Shown: positions 16,783 through 25,643 of the stretch, one piece after another
Position numbering within the stretch: the stretch's first letter is position 1
Layout of the letters: every line of letters starts with the position of its first letter
Source of the DNA: Pseudomonas fluorescens
GTDB taxonomy: Bacteria; Pseudomonadota; Gammaproteobacteria; Pseudomonadales; Pseudomonadaceae
Assembly: GCF_902498185.1 (NCBI RefSeq)
Contig: NZ_CABVIX010000011.1
Coordinates: 1 to 64,000, forward strand
Direction: 5' to 3'
Length of the DNA: 64,000 bases
Notes under the pieces: model-generated
What the model was told of the DNA's origin: nothing
Databases searched by the model: none
What the model saw: only the letters and a program-made list of their open reading frames with translations
Position numbers and translations under genes: made by a program

Positions 16783-17556
16783 CCAGAATTTGCCGGTCAC
16801 TGCCACGGTGGACTCTCTGTCTGCTGAGGCTTGAAGATCGGTCAACGTTATCCCAGTGGCAGAACGTACGCAACCAGGCAGCAGCGTGCGCAGGTCATCG
16901 ATGACCAGGCTGGGCGATTCGTCGGTGATCGGACGGCCATGGTTGTAGCCGTAGGTCAGGCCCACGCACTTGACGCCCGCTGCCTTGGCCGCCAGCACAT
17001 CACTGCGCGAATCACCCACGAACAGCGACTGCTCGGCCGAAACGCCGGCCATCTGCATGACGAACAGCAGCGCCGCAGGATCGGGCTTTTTCTGTGGCAG
17101 GGTGTCGCCACCGATGATCCAGCGAAAATGCCGGCCGATCTTCATCTGGTCCAGCAAGGGGGCGACGAATCGCTCGGGCTTGTTGGTGATCAGCGCCATC
17201 TCGACGCCTTGCTTGCTCAGCCATTTGAGGGTATCGCGCACTCCAGGGTAGACCACGGTCAGTTCATGGCTGTCGGCATAGGCCTGCATGAACAGCTCAA
17301 GACCCCGCTCGGCCTCCCCGTCATCTACCGACTCATGCGCCTGGGCGCCGGCCAGGGCACGGCGCACCAGGATCTGAGCGCCGTTGCCGACCCAGTGGCG
17401 GACCGCCTCGAGACCTGCTGGCGGGCGCCCCATTTCGAGCAGCATGCGGTCCACGGCCGCAGCCAGGTCAGGCACGGAGTCGATCAGGGTACCGTCCAGA
17501 TCGAACATCACAAGCCTGGGCAGCGTTCCGGGAAACAGCTGCTCGAAGCCGCTCAT
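16738..17556 (-). CDS. gph: Phosphoglycolate phosphatase with Trp-rich C-terminal tail
   Basis: HAD-superfamily enzyme that removes 2-phosphoglycolate. The protein is 272 residues, about 20 more than E. coli Gph. The nucleophile motif FDLDGT is at 18-23 (D19, D21), with the ALITNKPE motif II and GDSRSD metal motif. After the conserved fold ends near residue 232, a tail of about 40 residues runs into VTGKFW and MKVIKALARWRWRA, which is a Trp-operon leader peptide sequence. The tail is therefore probably selected for regulation of trpE, not for phosphatase activity. The start overlaps the rpe stop by 4 bases. Confidence 0.93.
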   Translation of the reverse strand: MSGFEQLFPGTLPRLVMFDLDGTLIDSVPDLAAAVDRMLLEMGRPPAGLEAVRHWVGNGAQILVRRALAGAQAHESVDDGEAERGLELFMQAYADSHELTVVYPGVRDTLKWLSKQGVEMALITNKPERFVAPLLDQMKIGRHFRWIIGGDTLPQKKPDPAALLFVMQMAGVSAEQSLFVGDSRSDVLAAKAAGVKCVGLTYGYNHGRPITDESPSLVIDDLRTLLPGCVRSATGITLTDLQASADRESTVAVTGKFWMKVIKALARWRWRA

Positions 17557-18227
17557 GGGCGGGCCTGGGCCAGTTCGGCGCGCATCCGGTCGATCACTTC
17601 GCGATAGTCGGGCGCGTTGAAGATCGCCGAACCGGCCACGAAGGTATCGGCGCCAGCAGCGGCAATCTCGCGGATGTTGTTGACGTTGACGCCGCCATCG
17701 ATCTCCAGGCGGATATCACGGCCGCTGGCATCGATCAGCGCACGGGCTTCGCGCAGCTTGTCGAGGGTGCCAGGAATGAACTTCTGGCCGCCGAAGCCTG
17801 GGTTGACGCTCATCAGCAGGACCATGTCGACCTTGTCCATCACGTACTTGAGTGCATCCAGGCTGGTGGCCGGGTTGAACACCAGGCCCGCCTTGCAGCC
17901 GCCGTCACGGATCAGCTGCAGCGAGCGGTCGATGTGCTGGGACGCTTCAGGGTGGAAGGTGATGTAGGTCGCGCCCGCTTCGATGAAGTCGCCGATGATG
18001 CGGTCGACCGGGCTGACCATCAGGTGCACGTCGATCGGCGCGGTCAGGCCGTACTTGCGCAAGGCAGTGCAGACCATCGGGCCGATGGTCAGGTTGGGTA
18101 CATAGTGGTTGTCCATCACATCGAAGTGAACGATGTCGGCGCCAGCGGCGAGCACTTTGTCGACGTCCTCACCCAGGCGGGCAAAGTCGGCGGAGAGAAT
18201 GGAGGGAGCAATAGCGTAGGGCTGCAT
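17553..18227 (-). CDS. rpe: Ribulose-phosphate 3-epimerase
   Basis: Interconverts ribulose-5-phosphate and xylulose-5-phosphate in the pentose phosphate pathway. The protein is 224 residues, a TIM barrel. The metal-binding segments are present: PSILSADFARLGED near the N terminus, HFDVMDNHYVPN, DVHLMV, MSVNPGFGGQKF and EIDGGVN. Stop and gph start overlap (ATGA), so rpe-gph, and probably trpE, form one transcription unit. Confidence 0.97.
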   Translation of the reverse strand: MQPYAIAPSILSADFARLGEDVDKVLAAGADIVHFDVMDNHYVPNLTIGPMVCTALRKYGLTAPIDVHLMVSPVDRIIGDFIEAGATYITFHPEASQHIDRSLQLIRDGGCKAGLVFNPATSLDALKYVMDKVDMVLLMSVNPGFGGQKFIPGTLDKLREARALIDASGRDIRLEIDGGVNVNNIREIAAAGADTFVAGSAIFNAPDYREVIDRMRAELAQARP

Positions 18228-18325
18228 GGCGCACCTGTAGGGCAGAAATCACGGTGGCGCGCATTGTAACCCAGGCGGGGGGATTGGCGCTGACTGGAGT
18301 CAATCGTTGGCCATGTGTCGCCGAT

Positions 18326-18367
18326 GCCGGCCTCATCGCGCGCCGACTTGCCCGCGATGAGGCCGGC
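18326..18367. repeat. REP-like inverted repeat
   Basis: Arms GCCGGCCTCATCGCG and its exact complement (15 bases each) enclose a 12-base centre. The GGCCTCATCGCGGGC-type wording is characteristic of extragenic palindromes of P. putida. It lies between the ABC permease stop and rpe. Confidence 0.8.
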
Positions 18368-18372
18368 GCGAA

Positions 18373-19200
18373 TCAGGCAGGCTGCTGCGTCCTCAACTTC
18401 TCGCTCCGCCCCCGCAACCACTCCAGCGTCAGCAGCAACACCACCGAAAACGCGATCAACAGCGTCGCCGCGGCGGCAATCGTCGGGCTGAGGTTCTCGC
18501 GAATCCCGCTGAACATCTGCCGCGGCAGGGTCGCCTGCCCGGGCCCGGCCAGGAACAACGTCACCACCACTTCATCGAAGGAAGTGGCAAAGGCAAACAA
18601 CGCCCCCGAGATCACTCCGGGGGCAATCAGCGGCAAGGTGACCCGGCGGAAGCTGGTCAGCGGCGAAGCACCGAGGCTGGCCGCTGCGCGCACCAGGTTC
18701 TGGTTGAAGCCCTGCAGGGTTGCCGAGACGGTGATGATGACGAACGGTACGCCTAGCACCGCATGCACCAGAATCAACGAGATGAAGCTGTTGCCCATTC
18801 CCAGCGGCGCGAAGAACAGGTAGCTGGCAACACCGATGATCACCACCGGCACCACCATCGGCGAAATCACCAGCGCCATGACCAGCGACTTGCCGGGAAA
18901 ATCACCGCGGGTCAGGCCGATCGAAGCCAATGTCCCGAAAACCATGGCCAGCGCCGTTGCCGCCGGGGCGACGATGATGCTGTTGGTCAGCGCGCGCATC
19001 CACTCGGCCGAGCCGAAGAAGTCCTGGTACCACTGCAGCGAGAAGCCCTGCAGCGGGTACACCAGGAAGCTGCCGCTGTTGAAAGACAGCGGGATGATCA
19101 CCAGCACGGGCAGCACCAGGAACAGGAGGACCAGGCCGCAGAGAATGCGCAGGGTGTAGAACCAGACCCGCTCGACGGGCGACATGTACGGACTCAGCAT
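18373..19200 (-). CDS. Polyamine-type ABC transporter permease (PotC/PotI-like)
   Basis: Inner-membrane subunit of 275 residues with about six helices. The first helix is near 14-36, and the ABC-contacting EAA loop reads VRAAASLGASPLTSFRRVTLP. Close to the permeases of spermidine/putrescine importers. It is the last gene of a minus-strand cluster, ATPase - binding protein - permease - permease, and lies 11 bases after the partner permease. The polyamine substrate is inferred from family, not shown. Confidence 0.9.
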   Translation of the reverse strand: MLSPYMSPVERVWFYTLRILCGLVLLFLVLPVLVIIPLSFNSGSFLVYPLQGFSLQWYQDFFGSAEWMRALTNSIIVAPAATALAMVFGTLASIGLTRGDFPGKSLVMALVISPMVVPVVIIGVASYLFFAPLGMGNSFISLILVHAVLGVPFVIITVSATLQGFNQNLVRAAASLGASPLTSFRRVTLPLIAPGVISGALFAFATSFDEVVVTLFLAGPGQATLPRQMFSGIRENLSPTIAAAATLLIAFSVVLLLTLEWLRGRSEKLRTQQPA

Positions 19201-19211
19201 GACAAGTCTCC

Positions 19212-20459
19212 TCAGCTCAGGCGCAGGCGGCTGGCGCCGACCAGCCAGCTATAGATCAGGTACAGCAGCACGGTCGCCAGCAGCAACAGCCCGCCCAGCG
19301 CGGTGGCCATGCCCCAGTTGATGCTGGTGTTGGTATAGAACGCCACGAAGTAGCTGACCATCTGGTCGTTCGGGCTGCCAAGCAGCGCCGGGGTGATGTA
19401 ATAGCCGATGGCCAGGATGAACACCAGCAGGCAGCCCGCGCCGACACCGGCGTAGGTCTGCGGGAAATACACTCGCCAGAAGCTGGCAAACGGATGGCAG
19501 CCTAGCGAGATCGCCGCCCGCATGTAGCTCGGCGAGATGCCTTTCATGACGCTGTACAGCGGCAGGATCATGAACGGCAGCAGGATATGGACCATCGAGA
19601 TGTATACCCCGGTGCGGTTGAACACCAGCTCCTGCGGCTGATCGATGATGCCTGTGGCCATCAACGCGCTGTTGATCAGCCCCCCCGACTGCAGCAACAC
19701 GATCCATGCCGCCACCCGCACCAGGATCGAGGTCCAGAACGGCAGCAGCACGAGGATCATCAGCAGGTTGCCCTGGCGTGTCGGCAAGTTGGCCAGCAGG
19801 TAGGCCAGGGGGTAGGCCAGCACCAGACAGAGGACCGTGATCACTACGCCCATCCACAGGGTGCGGGCAAAGATATCGAGGTAGATGGCCTGGTCGGGCG
19901 TGGCCTTGGCCAGCTCGCCCAGGTCATCGATGCGATGGTCGACCGAGGCCAGCAGGTAATAAGGAGTGACAGTACTGGTGTTGCGGCGGATGGCCTGCCA
20001 GTAGGCCGGATCGCCCCAGCGCTCGTCGAGGGTCTGCAAGGCTTCTTTATAGGAGGCCGGTTCGCTCTTGAACGGCAAGGCGCGGGCGGTCTTCGACAGC
20101 AGACTGCGATACCCGGCCAGTTCCATGTTCAGCCGCTTGGACAGGTCCCCCAGGGTCTGGTTCTTGCGCGCCTCGGCCAGGTCCTGGCCCAGTGCCTTGT
20201 AGGCATCCTCGCCAGGCAGGCTCTTGCCGTCCCACTGGGACACGGCTTCGACGGTTCGGGGCAGGCCGGCTACCACCTCAGGGTTGCCCACGCTCTTGAA
20301 CAGCAGGGCGGCGATCGGGACGAGAAACACCAGTAACAGAAACAGCGCCAGCGGCGCGATCAACGCCTGCGCCTTCCAGCGGTTGACCCGCTCGGCACGC
20401 GCCAGGCGCTGCTTGAGGTTTGAACCGGCGCCTTCTTTGAGGGGCACTGCGATGGCCAT
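19212..20459 (-). CDS. Polyamine-type ABC transporter permease (PotB/PotH-like)
   Basis: Inner-membrane subunit of 415 residues. An N-terminal helix (about 32-55) is followed by an unusually large periplasmic segment of about 150 residues, then about five helices. The EAA loop reads MRAAISLGCHPFASFWRVYFP. The long N-terminal insertion is typical of this Pseudomonas subgroup and not of E. coli PotB. The ATG at MAIAVPLKEG has GGAG six bases upstream. It forms a heterodimer with the next gene's product. Confidence 0.9.
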   Translation of the reverse strand: MAIAVPLKEGAGSNLKQRLARAERVNRWKAQALIAPLALFLLLVFLVPIAALLFKSVGNPEVVAGLPRTVEAVSQWDGKSLPGEDAYKALGQDLAEARKNQTLGDLSKRLNMELAGYRSLLSKTARALPFKSEPASYKEALQTLDERWGDPAYWQAIRRNTSTVTPYYLLASVDHRIDDLGELAKATPDQAIYLDIFARTLWMGVVITVLCLVLAYPLAYLLANLPTRQGNLLMILVLLPFWTSILVRVAAWIVLLQSGGLINSALMATGIIDQPQELVFNRTGVYISMVHILLPFMILPLYSVMKGISPSYMRAAISLGCHPFASFWRVYFPQTYAGVGAGCLLVFILAIGYYITPALLGSPNDQMVSYFVAFYTNTSINWGMATALGGLLLLATVLLYLIYSWLVGASRLRLS

Positions 20460-20525
20460 AGCGAACTCCGGAAATCGGGAAAACAGGGCGCGCCACCCCA
20501 ACGGAAGGCGCGCCAGAGGTGCGGC

Positions 20526-21560
20526 TTACTTGCGGGCTGCCCAGGCGTTGAAGCGTTGCTCCAGCTGTTCGCTGTTGTCGGCCCAGAAGGCCACGTCGAT
20601 CTGCACCTGGTTGGCAATGTTTTCCGGGGTGGTCGGCATGTCCTTCTTCACTTCGTCCGACAGCAGGCTGACGGCCTTGGTGTTGGCCGGGCCGTAGGCG
20701 ATGTTCTGCGAATAGGTCTTCTGCTGCTCGGGCTGTACGCTGTAGGCGATGAACTGCTTGGCCTGCTCGGCAGACTTGGCGCCCTTCGGAATGGCCCAGG
20801 CATCGAAGTCGTAGATGCCGCCGTTCCAGACCACCTTGAGGTTGCTCTCCTTCTGCACCGCGGCGATGCGGCCGTTATAGGCCGAGCTCATGACCACGTC
20901 ACCCGAGGCCAGGTATTGCGGCGGCTGGGCGCCGGCTTCCCACCACTGGATGCTCGGCTTGAGTTCGTCGAGCTTCTTGAAGGCGCGGTCCTGGCCTTCC
21001 TTGGTACCCAGCACCTCGTAGACGTCCTTCGGCGCCACGCCGTCGGCCATCAAGGCAAATTCCAGGGTGTACTTGGCACCCTTGCGCAGGCCGCGCTTGC
21101 CCGGGAACTGCTTGGTGTCCCAGAAATCCGCCCAGCTGGTGGGAGCGGTCTTGAGCTTGTCGGCGTTGTAGGCCAACACCGTGGACCACACGAAGAAGCC
21201 TACGCCGCATGGCTGGATGGCGCCCGGTACGAAGTCGGCTTCATTGCCGAACAGCGCCGGGTCGAGTTCTTCGAACATGCCTTCGTCACAGCCACGGGCC
21301 AGCTCCGGCGACTCCACCTCCACCAGGTTCCACGACACGCTCTTGGTATCGACCATGGCCTTGACCTTGGCCATTTCACCGTTGTATTCGCCAGCGACGA
21401 TCTTGCCCTTTCCGGCTTTCTCCCACGGCTCGTAGAACGCCTTGACCTGGGCGGCCTTGTTGGCGCCACCGAAAGAGATCACCGTGAGGTCGGCGGCCAG
21501 GGCTTGGCCTGCGGCGAACAGGCCCAGAGCCAGGGCGGTCAGTTTCAACTGCTTGCGCAT
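20526..21560 (-). CDS. Polyamine-type ABC transporter substrate-binding protein
   Basis: Periplasmic solute-binding protein of 344 residues, family of PotD/PotF-like proteins. The signal peptide is MRKQLKLTALALGLFAAG..., cleaved after QALA (about 22-23). The mature start ADLTVISFGG and the WNLVEVE and YDFDAWAIPKGA segments fit the spermidine/putrescine-binding group. It sits between the ATPase gene and the first permease gene. The ligand cannot be fixed by sequence reading; agmatine, putrescine or related amines are candidates. Confidence 0.92.
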   Translation of the reverse strand: MRKQLKLTALALGLFAAGQALAADLTVISFGGANKAAQVKAFYEPWEKAGKGKIVAGEYNGEMAKVKAMVDTKSVSWNLVEVESPELARGCDEGMFEELDPALFGNEADFVPGAIQPCGVGFFVWSTVLAYNADKLKTAPTSWADFWDTKQFPGKRGLRKGAKYTLEFALMADGVAPKDVYEVLGTKEGQDRAFKKLDELKPSIQWWEAGAQPPQYLASGDVVMSSAYNGRIAAVQKESNLKVVWNGGIYDFDAWAIPKGAKSAEQAKQFIAYSVQPEQQKTYSQNIAYGPANTKAVSLLSDEVKKDMPTTPENIANQVQIDVAFWADNSEQLEQRFNAWAARK

Positions 21561-21600
21561 TATTATTCTCTCCACAGTACAGGGTTGGTGAAGCTGTCGA

Positions 21601-22725
21601 TCAGTGGGCTTCGCCAAGCGGGTCGAGCGCGCGGGCGTGCTCCACCTCCCAGCCAAGCGGTACCACATCGCCCACTGCCAGCGCTGGATCGAGCTCGGCG
21701 ATGGGCTGTTTGACGAAGAAGTCGGTCTTGCCGCACACCTCCAGACGCACCCGCACGTGGTCGCCCAGGTAGATGAACTCGGCCACCCGACCCGAGAAGC
21801 GGTTGATGCAGCTCTCGCTGTGGCCGTTAAGGCGCACGCGTTCCGGACGGATCGACAGGGTGACCGGTTCGCCGGCCTCGCCCACGTTGACCGCCAGCGC
21901 CTCGACCCGCTCGCCACGGGGCAACTGGACCTGGCAGCGGCCGCCATCGCGGCCGAGCAGGATGCCGTTCAGGCGGTTGTTCTCGCCGATGAAGTTGGCC
22001 ACAAAAGTGTTCCTGGGCTCTTCATACAAGGTACGGGGGTCGGCGATCTGCTGGATCTCGCCCTGGTGGAACACCGCAACGCGGTCGGACATGGTCAGCG
22101 CTTCGCCCTGGTCGTGAGTCACATAGACCACGGTCACGCCCAGCCGCTGGTGGATATGCTTGATCTCCATCTGCATGTGTTCGCGCAGCTGCTTGTCCAG
22201 CGCCCCGAGCGGTTCGTCCATCAGCACCAGCTGTGGCTCGAACACCAGCGCCCTGGCCAACGCCACACGCTGCTGCTGGCCGCCGGAAAGCTGGCCTGGG
22301 TAGCGCTTGGCGAAAGCATCGAGCTGCACCATGCCCAGCACCCGTTTGACGCGCTCGCTGATGTCGGTCTTGCTCAGGTTGCGCACGCTCAAGGGGAAGG
22401 CCAGGTTCTCGGCCACGGTCATGTGCGGAAACAGCGCGTAGTTCTGGAAGACCATGCCGATGTCACGCTTGTGCGGTGGCACGTTGTTGATCGAGCGCCC
22501 GGCCAACTGGATCTCCCCGGCGGTCGGCGTCTCGAAGCCCGCCAGCATCATCAGGCTGGTGGTCTTGCCCGAGCCGGACGGGCCGAGCAAGGTCAGGAAT
22601 TCGCCCTTGCGGATATCCAGGTTGAGGTCTTTGACGATCAGCGATTCGCCGTCGTAGCTTTTCTGCACACCACGGAAGCTGACCAGCACCTCGCCGGTCG
22701 CAGCATTCGAATTCGCCTCGCTCAT
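21601..22725 (-). CDS. Polyamine-type ABC transporter ATPase (PotA-like)
   Basis: Cytoplasmic ATPase of 374 residues that energises the importer. Walker A is GPSGSGKTT, the Q-loop is VFQNYALFPHMTV, the signature is LSGGQQQR, Walker B is LVLMDEP, and the H-loop is VTHD. A C-terminal TOBE domain (about 285-365) is of the CysA/PotA type. It is first in the importer cluster. The 203 bases upstream separate it from the response regulator gene and hold no gene. Confidence 0.94.
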   Translation of the reverse strand: MSEANSNAATGEVLVSFRGVQKSYDGESLIVKDLNLDIRKGEFLTLLGPSGSGKTTSLMMLAGFETPTAGEIQLAGRSINNVPPHKRDIGMVFQNYALFPHMTVAENLAFPLSVRNLSKTDISERVKRVLGMVQLDAFAKRYPGQLSGGQQQRVALARALVFEPQLVLMDEPLGALDKQLREHMQMEIKHIHQRLGVTVVYVTHDQGEALTMSDRVAVFHQGEIQQIADPRTLYEEPRNTFVANFIGENNRLNGILLGRDGGRCQVQLPRGERVEALAVNVGEAGEPVTLSIRPERVRLNGHSESCINRFSGRVAEFIYLGDHVRVRLEVCGKTDFFVKQPIAELDPALAVGDVVPLGWEVEHARALDPLGEAH

Positions 22726-22928
22726 ACCCGTACCTTCTTGTTGGATGACTGCTGTGGGCGAAGACTAGACAGGCTGCGGTGCCCGCGAAATCGGGAGGGC
22801 TGAGAGAATGGCGTAGGGATTGCCCTACAGTGATGACGGTTTTCAGCATCTCCAAGCCGCACGCAGTCCTACAGGGGCCGTGTTGCGCGCAGCGGGGGAC
22901 GATTGCAGACGTGTCGCTTTCAGAACAC

Positions 22929-23558
22929 CTACACCAGCTTGTGCTCCATCGCATATTTCACCAGCTCCGCCAGTGAAGTGACCTTCAGCTTCTGCATCAG
23001 GCGCGCCTTGTGGGTGCTGATGGTCTTGTTGCTCAGCGCCAGCTGCTGGGCGATGTCGTTGACGTTGGCGCCCTGGGCCAGGCGCTCGAATACCGAATAC
23101 TCGCGTTGCGAGAGTAGCGTGTACAACGGCCGGGTTTCGGTCAGGCCAACTTCGAAGACCATGCGGTCAGCCAGCGCCGGGTCGATATAGCGATTGCCGC
23201 CCGCCACTCGGCGAATGGCCGTCAGCAGCAAGGCAGGATCACTGTCCTTGGTGGCATAGCCGGCGGCGCCGATCTTCAGGGCGCGCGCGGCCATCTGCGC
23301 CTCGTCATGCATCGACAGCACCAGGATCGCCGGCGGATGGGTCAATGCGCGTATCCGCGGGATCGCCTCGAGGCCGCTCACGCCTGGCATGGAGATGTCC
23401 AGCAAGACGACTTCGCACAGGGTGTGGCGCAGGTTTTCCAGCAACTGCTCGCCATTCCCGGCCTCGCCCACGACCTGCATGTCCTTCGCCAGGCCGATCA
23501 ACTGCTTGATGCCTTCGCGGACAATGGTGTGGTCTTCGGCTACAAGCACTCGAATCAC
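22929..23558 (-). CDS. LuxR/NarL-family response regulator
   Basis: Two-component regulator of 209 residues. The receiver domain has acidic residues E8/D9 and the phosphoacceptor D54 in VLLDISMPG; the C-terminal LuxR helix-turn-helix is about 145-205 (LSQREYSVFERLAQG, NDIAQQLALSNKTISTHKARL). The start overlaps the stop of the kinase gene by 4 bases, so the two are co-translated. Its position directly upstream of the polyamine-type importer, on the same strand, suggests it may control that importer; this is inference. Confidence 0.93.
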   Translation of the reverse strand: MIRVLVAEDHTIVREGIKQLIGLAKDMQVVGEAGNGEQLLENLRHTLCEVVLLDISMPGVSGLEAIPRIRALTHPPAILVLSMHDEAQMAARALKIGAAGYATKDSDPALLLTAIRRVAGGNRYIDPALADRMVFEVGLTETRPLYTLLSQREYSVFERLAQGANVNDIAQQLALSNKTISTHKARLMQKLKVTSLAELVKYAMEHKLV

Positions 23559-25552
23559 GTTCGCACTCCCAATTCCATGCCATGATCCAGAGGGATAGCC
23601 ACGCTCAGGCTGGTGCCCTCCCCTGGCTCGCTGTCCAGGGTCAGGCTTCCGCCGAGCATCAGCACCCGCTCGCGCAGGCCTACCAGGCCGAAGGACGTCG
23701 GCCGCGTCTGCTGCATGTTGAAGCCCAGACCGTCATCGATGACTGTCAGTTGAAGACCAGCTCCCTGCAACACCAGCTCGATCTGCACTGTATGGGCCTG
23801 GGCGTGGCGCATGACGTTGGTCAGCGCCTCCTGCAGGATACGAAACAGACCGGTGGCCTTGGCATCGCTCAAGGCTGGAAGAGTATCCGGAACCCGCACC
23901 AGGCAGGGGATCTGCGTGCGCGCCTCAAAACGGCGGGCCTGCCATTCGATGGCAGAGGCAATGCCCGCATCGAGGATCGGTGGGCGCAGTGCACTGGCCA
24001 CATCGCGTACCTGCTGGAACAGCTGGGCGATCAGGCGCTTCATGCTGGACAGGCGCTCGTTCAGCCCTGGGTCCAGTTCGGCGTAGGCCAGTTCGCACAT
24101 CGAGACTTCCAGTTTGAGCACGGTCAGCACCTGCCCAAGTTCATCGTGCACCTCGCGCGCGATGCGCGCCTTTTCTTCTTCGCGCACGCTTTCAAGGTGA
24201 GCTGACAGTTCGCGTTGCGCCGCCAGGGCGCGGCGCCGTTCGGTGATATCGGTGAGGAAGACAACCAGATACTCGGCGTCACGAAACCGCAGGAAGCTCA
24301 GCGACAGATCCACCGGCAGCAGCGCACCGTCAGTGCGCAGGCAATAGGTTTCGAAATGTTCCGCCTCTCCCCCGGCGGCCCTGGCGCGGTTCCATACCTC
24401 CAGCCAGCGGTCCATGTGCAGGTTGGGTTCGAAGTCGATGAAGGGCCGATCCAGCAGCTGGCCCTCGGGGTAGCCAAGCATGCGCTCGGCGGCATGATTG
24501 GCGTAGCGCACGTGACTGTCCCAGTTGACCCAGAGGATGCCGACAGCGCTCTGGTCGATCGAGAACTGGCTCAGCCGCAGCGCCCCCTCCCGCGATTGCC
24601 GCTCGTTGAGCGCCTCCCTCGCTGCCAGCAGGCTACGCTCCAGGCGATGCTGCTGACGGCGTTGCCAGGCCAGAGTCGCGAGGGCGCAGAGGAGCAACAA
24701 CGCAAGCACGATGGCGAAGTTTCTCCAAAGGCCGGTCGAATCGTTCAGCCGCGGGTAGGTGGGTTGTAGCCAGCGCTGGTGCAATTGCTCCAGGTCCTTG
24801 GCCGGGATCGCCTGCAGGCCGCGCTGGATGATATCGCTGAGCATCGGCCAGTCGCGCCGTGAACCGACCCGCAGCAATTGCGGCAGGCCGATGTCACCGA
24901 CCACCACCAGCTCGGTGAATTCGTTTTCCCGCGCGAGGCGGCTGAGCTGTGCCTCATCGATCACGGCAAAGCTTGCCTGATCGCTGAGCACCAGCTGGAG
25001 CGCCTGGCGCTCTTCAGGCACCCCTTGCAAGTTGAGCGCCGGATAGTTAGCCAGGAGATAGTCAGCCAGGGCGCTGGGCATGCGCACCGCCACGCGCTGG
25101 GTTTCGGTGAGCGTTTCAAGGTCGACGGCGACCGCGCCATTGCGCGGGCCAACCACCCGTTGCGGCACACGCATGTACGGATCGCTGAACAGCCAGAGGC
25201 GCAGGCTCCTGGGGGTCTGGGTCAATCCAGGCGCCAGGTCCACCTCGCCCGCCTGCAAGGCATGCTCAAGGGCTGCCTGGTCAGGAAAGTTGCGCCAGGT
25301 AAGGTCCAGGCCGAGGCTGCGCCCCAGCCAGTTCACCAGCTCGACGTTGACACCATACAGTTGCTGGAGGCGACGGTCGAACTGAGCGTAGGGGGCCTGC
25401 AGAACCAGCCCGACCCGCAGGCTGCGGTGCGCATCCAGCCACTGCTGCTGGGCGGGCTCCAATGCTACCGACGACGGCGCAGGCGGAGCGGCCCAGGCCA
25501 TCAAGGGCAGCCACAACCAGCCGATAACCCACAGTCGACACACTCGTTTCAT
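23555..25552 (-). CDS. Sensor histidine kinase with periplasmic solute-binding domain
   Basis: Membrane kinase of 665 residues. A signal peptide or first helix lies at 1-21, then a complete SBP_bac_3-type domain (about 35-245, starting SLRVGLVLQAPYAQFD), a transmembrane helix (about 257-280), a PAS domain (about 320-430), a HisKA_3 dimer domain with H469 in REVHDELGQVLT, and a GHKL ATPase domain (ALTNVMRHAQ, DDGLGFN, GLVGLRERV). The periplasmic domain probably binds a small amine or amino acid directly. The ATG at MKRVCRLW is preferred; an upstream in-frame ATG lacks a signal-peptide form. Confidence 0.93.
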   Translation of the reverse strand: MKRVCRLWVIGWLWLPLMAWAAPPAPSSVALEPAQQQWLDAHRSLRVGLVLQAPYAQFDRRLQQLYGVNVELVNWLGRSLGLDLTWRNFPDQAALEHALQAGEVDLAPGLTQTPRSLRLWLFSDPYMRVPQRVVGPRNGAVAVDLETLTETQRVAVRMPSALADYLLANYPALNLQGVPEERQALQLVLSDQASFAVIDEAQLSRLARENEFTELVVVGDIGLPQLLRVGSRRDWPMLSDIIQRGLQAIPAKDLEQLHQRWLQPTYPRLNDSTGLWRNFAIVLALLLLCALATLAWQRRQQHRLERSLLAAREALNERQSREGALRLSQFSIDQSAVGILWVNWDSHVRYANHAAERMLGYPEGQLLDRPFIDFEPNLHMDRWLEVWNRARAAGGEAEHFETYCLRTDGALLPVDLSLSFLRFRDAEYLVVFLTDITERRRALAAQRELSAHLESVREEEKARIAREVHDELGQVLTVLKLEVSMCELAYAELDPGLNERLSSMKRLIAQLFQQVRDVASALRPPILDAGIASAIEWQARRFEARTQIPCLVRVPDTLPALSDAKATGLFRILQEALTNVMRHAQAHTVQIELVLQGAGLQLTVIDDGLGFNMQQTRPTSFGLVGLRERVLMLGGSLTLDSEPGEGTSLSVAIPLDHGMELGVRT

Positions 25553-25643
25553 TTCGCGCTCTCGTCGGGCAAGGACGGCCATGCGTGGCCGTCGCAGACA
25601 AATACCATTAGGCTGCCAGTACTATTCTGGCTTGGGTCGATCC

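Noticed and set aside
16738..17556. Gph as MupP, the MurNAc-6-phosphate phosphatase of the recycling route in this window
   Set aside because: MupP is a related HAD protein normally encoded beside ubiG; this gene's place between rpe and trpE is that of phosphoglycolate phosphatase.
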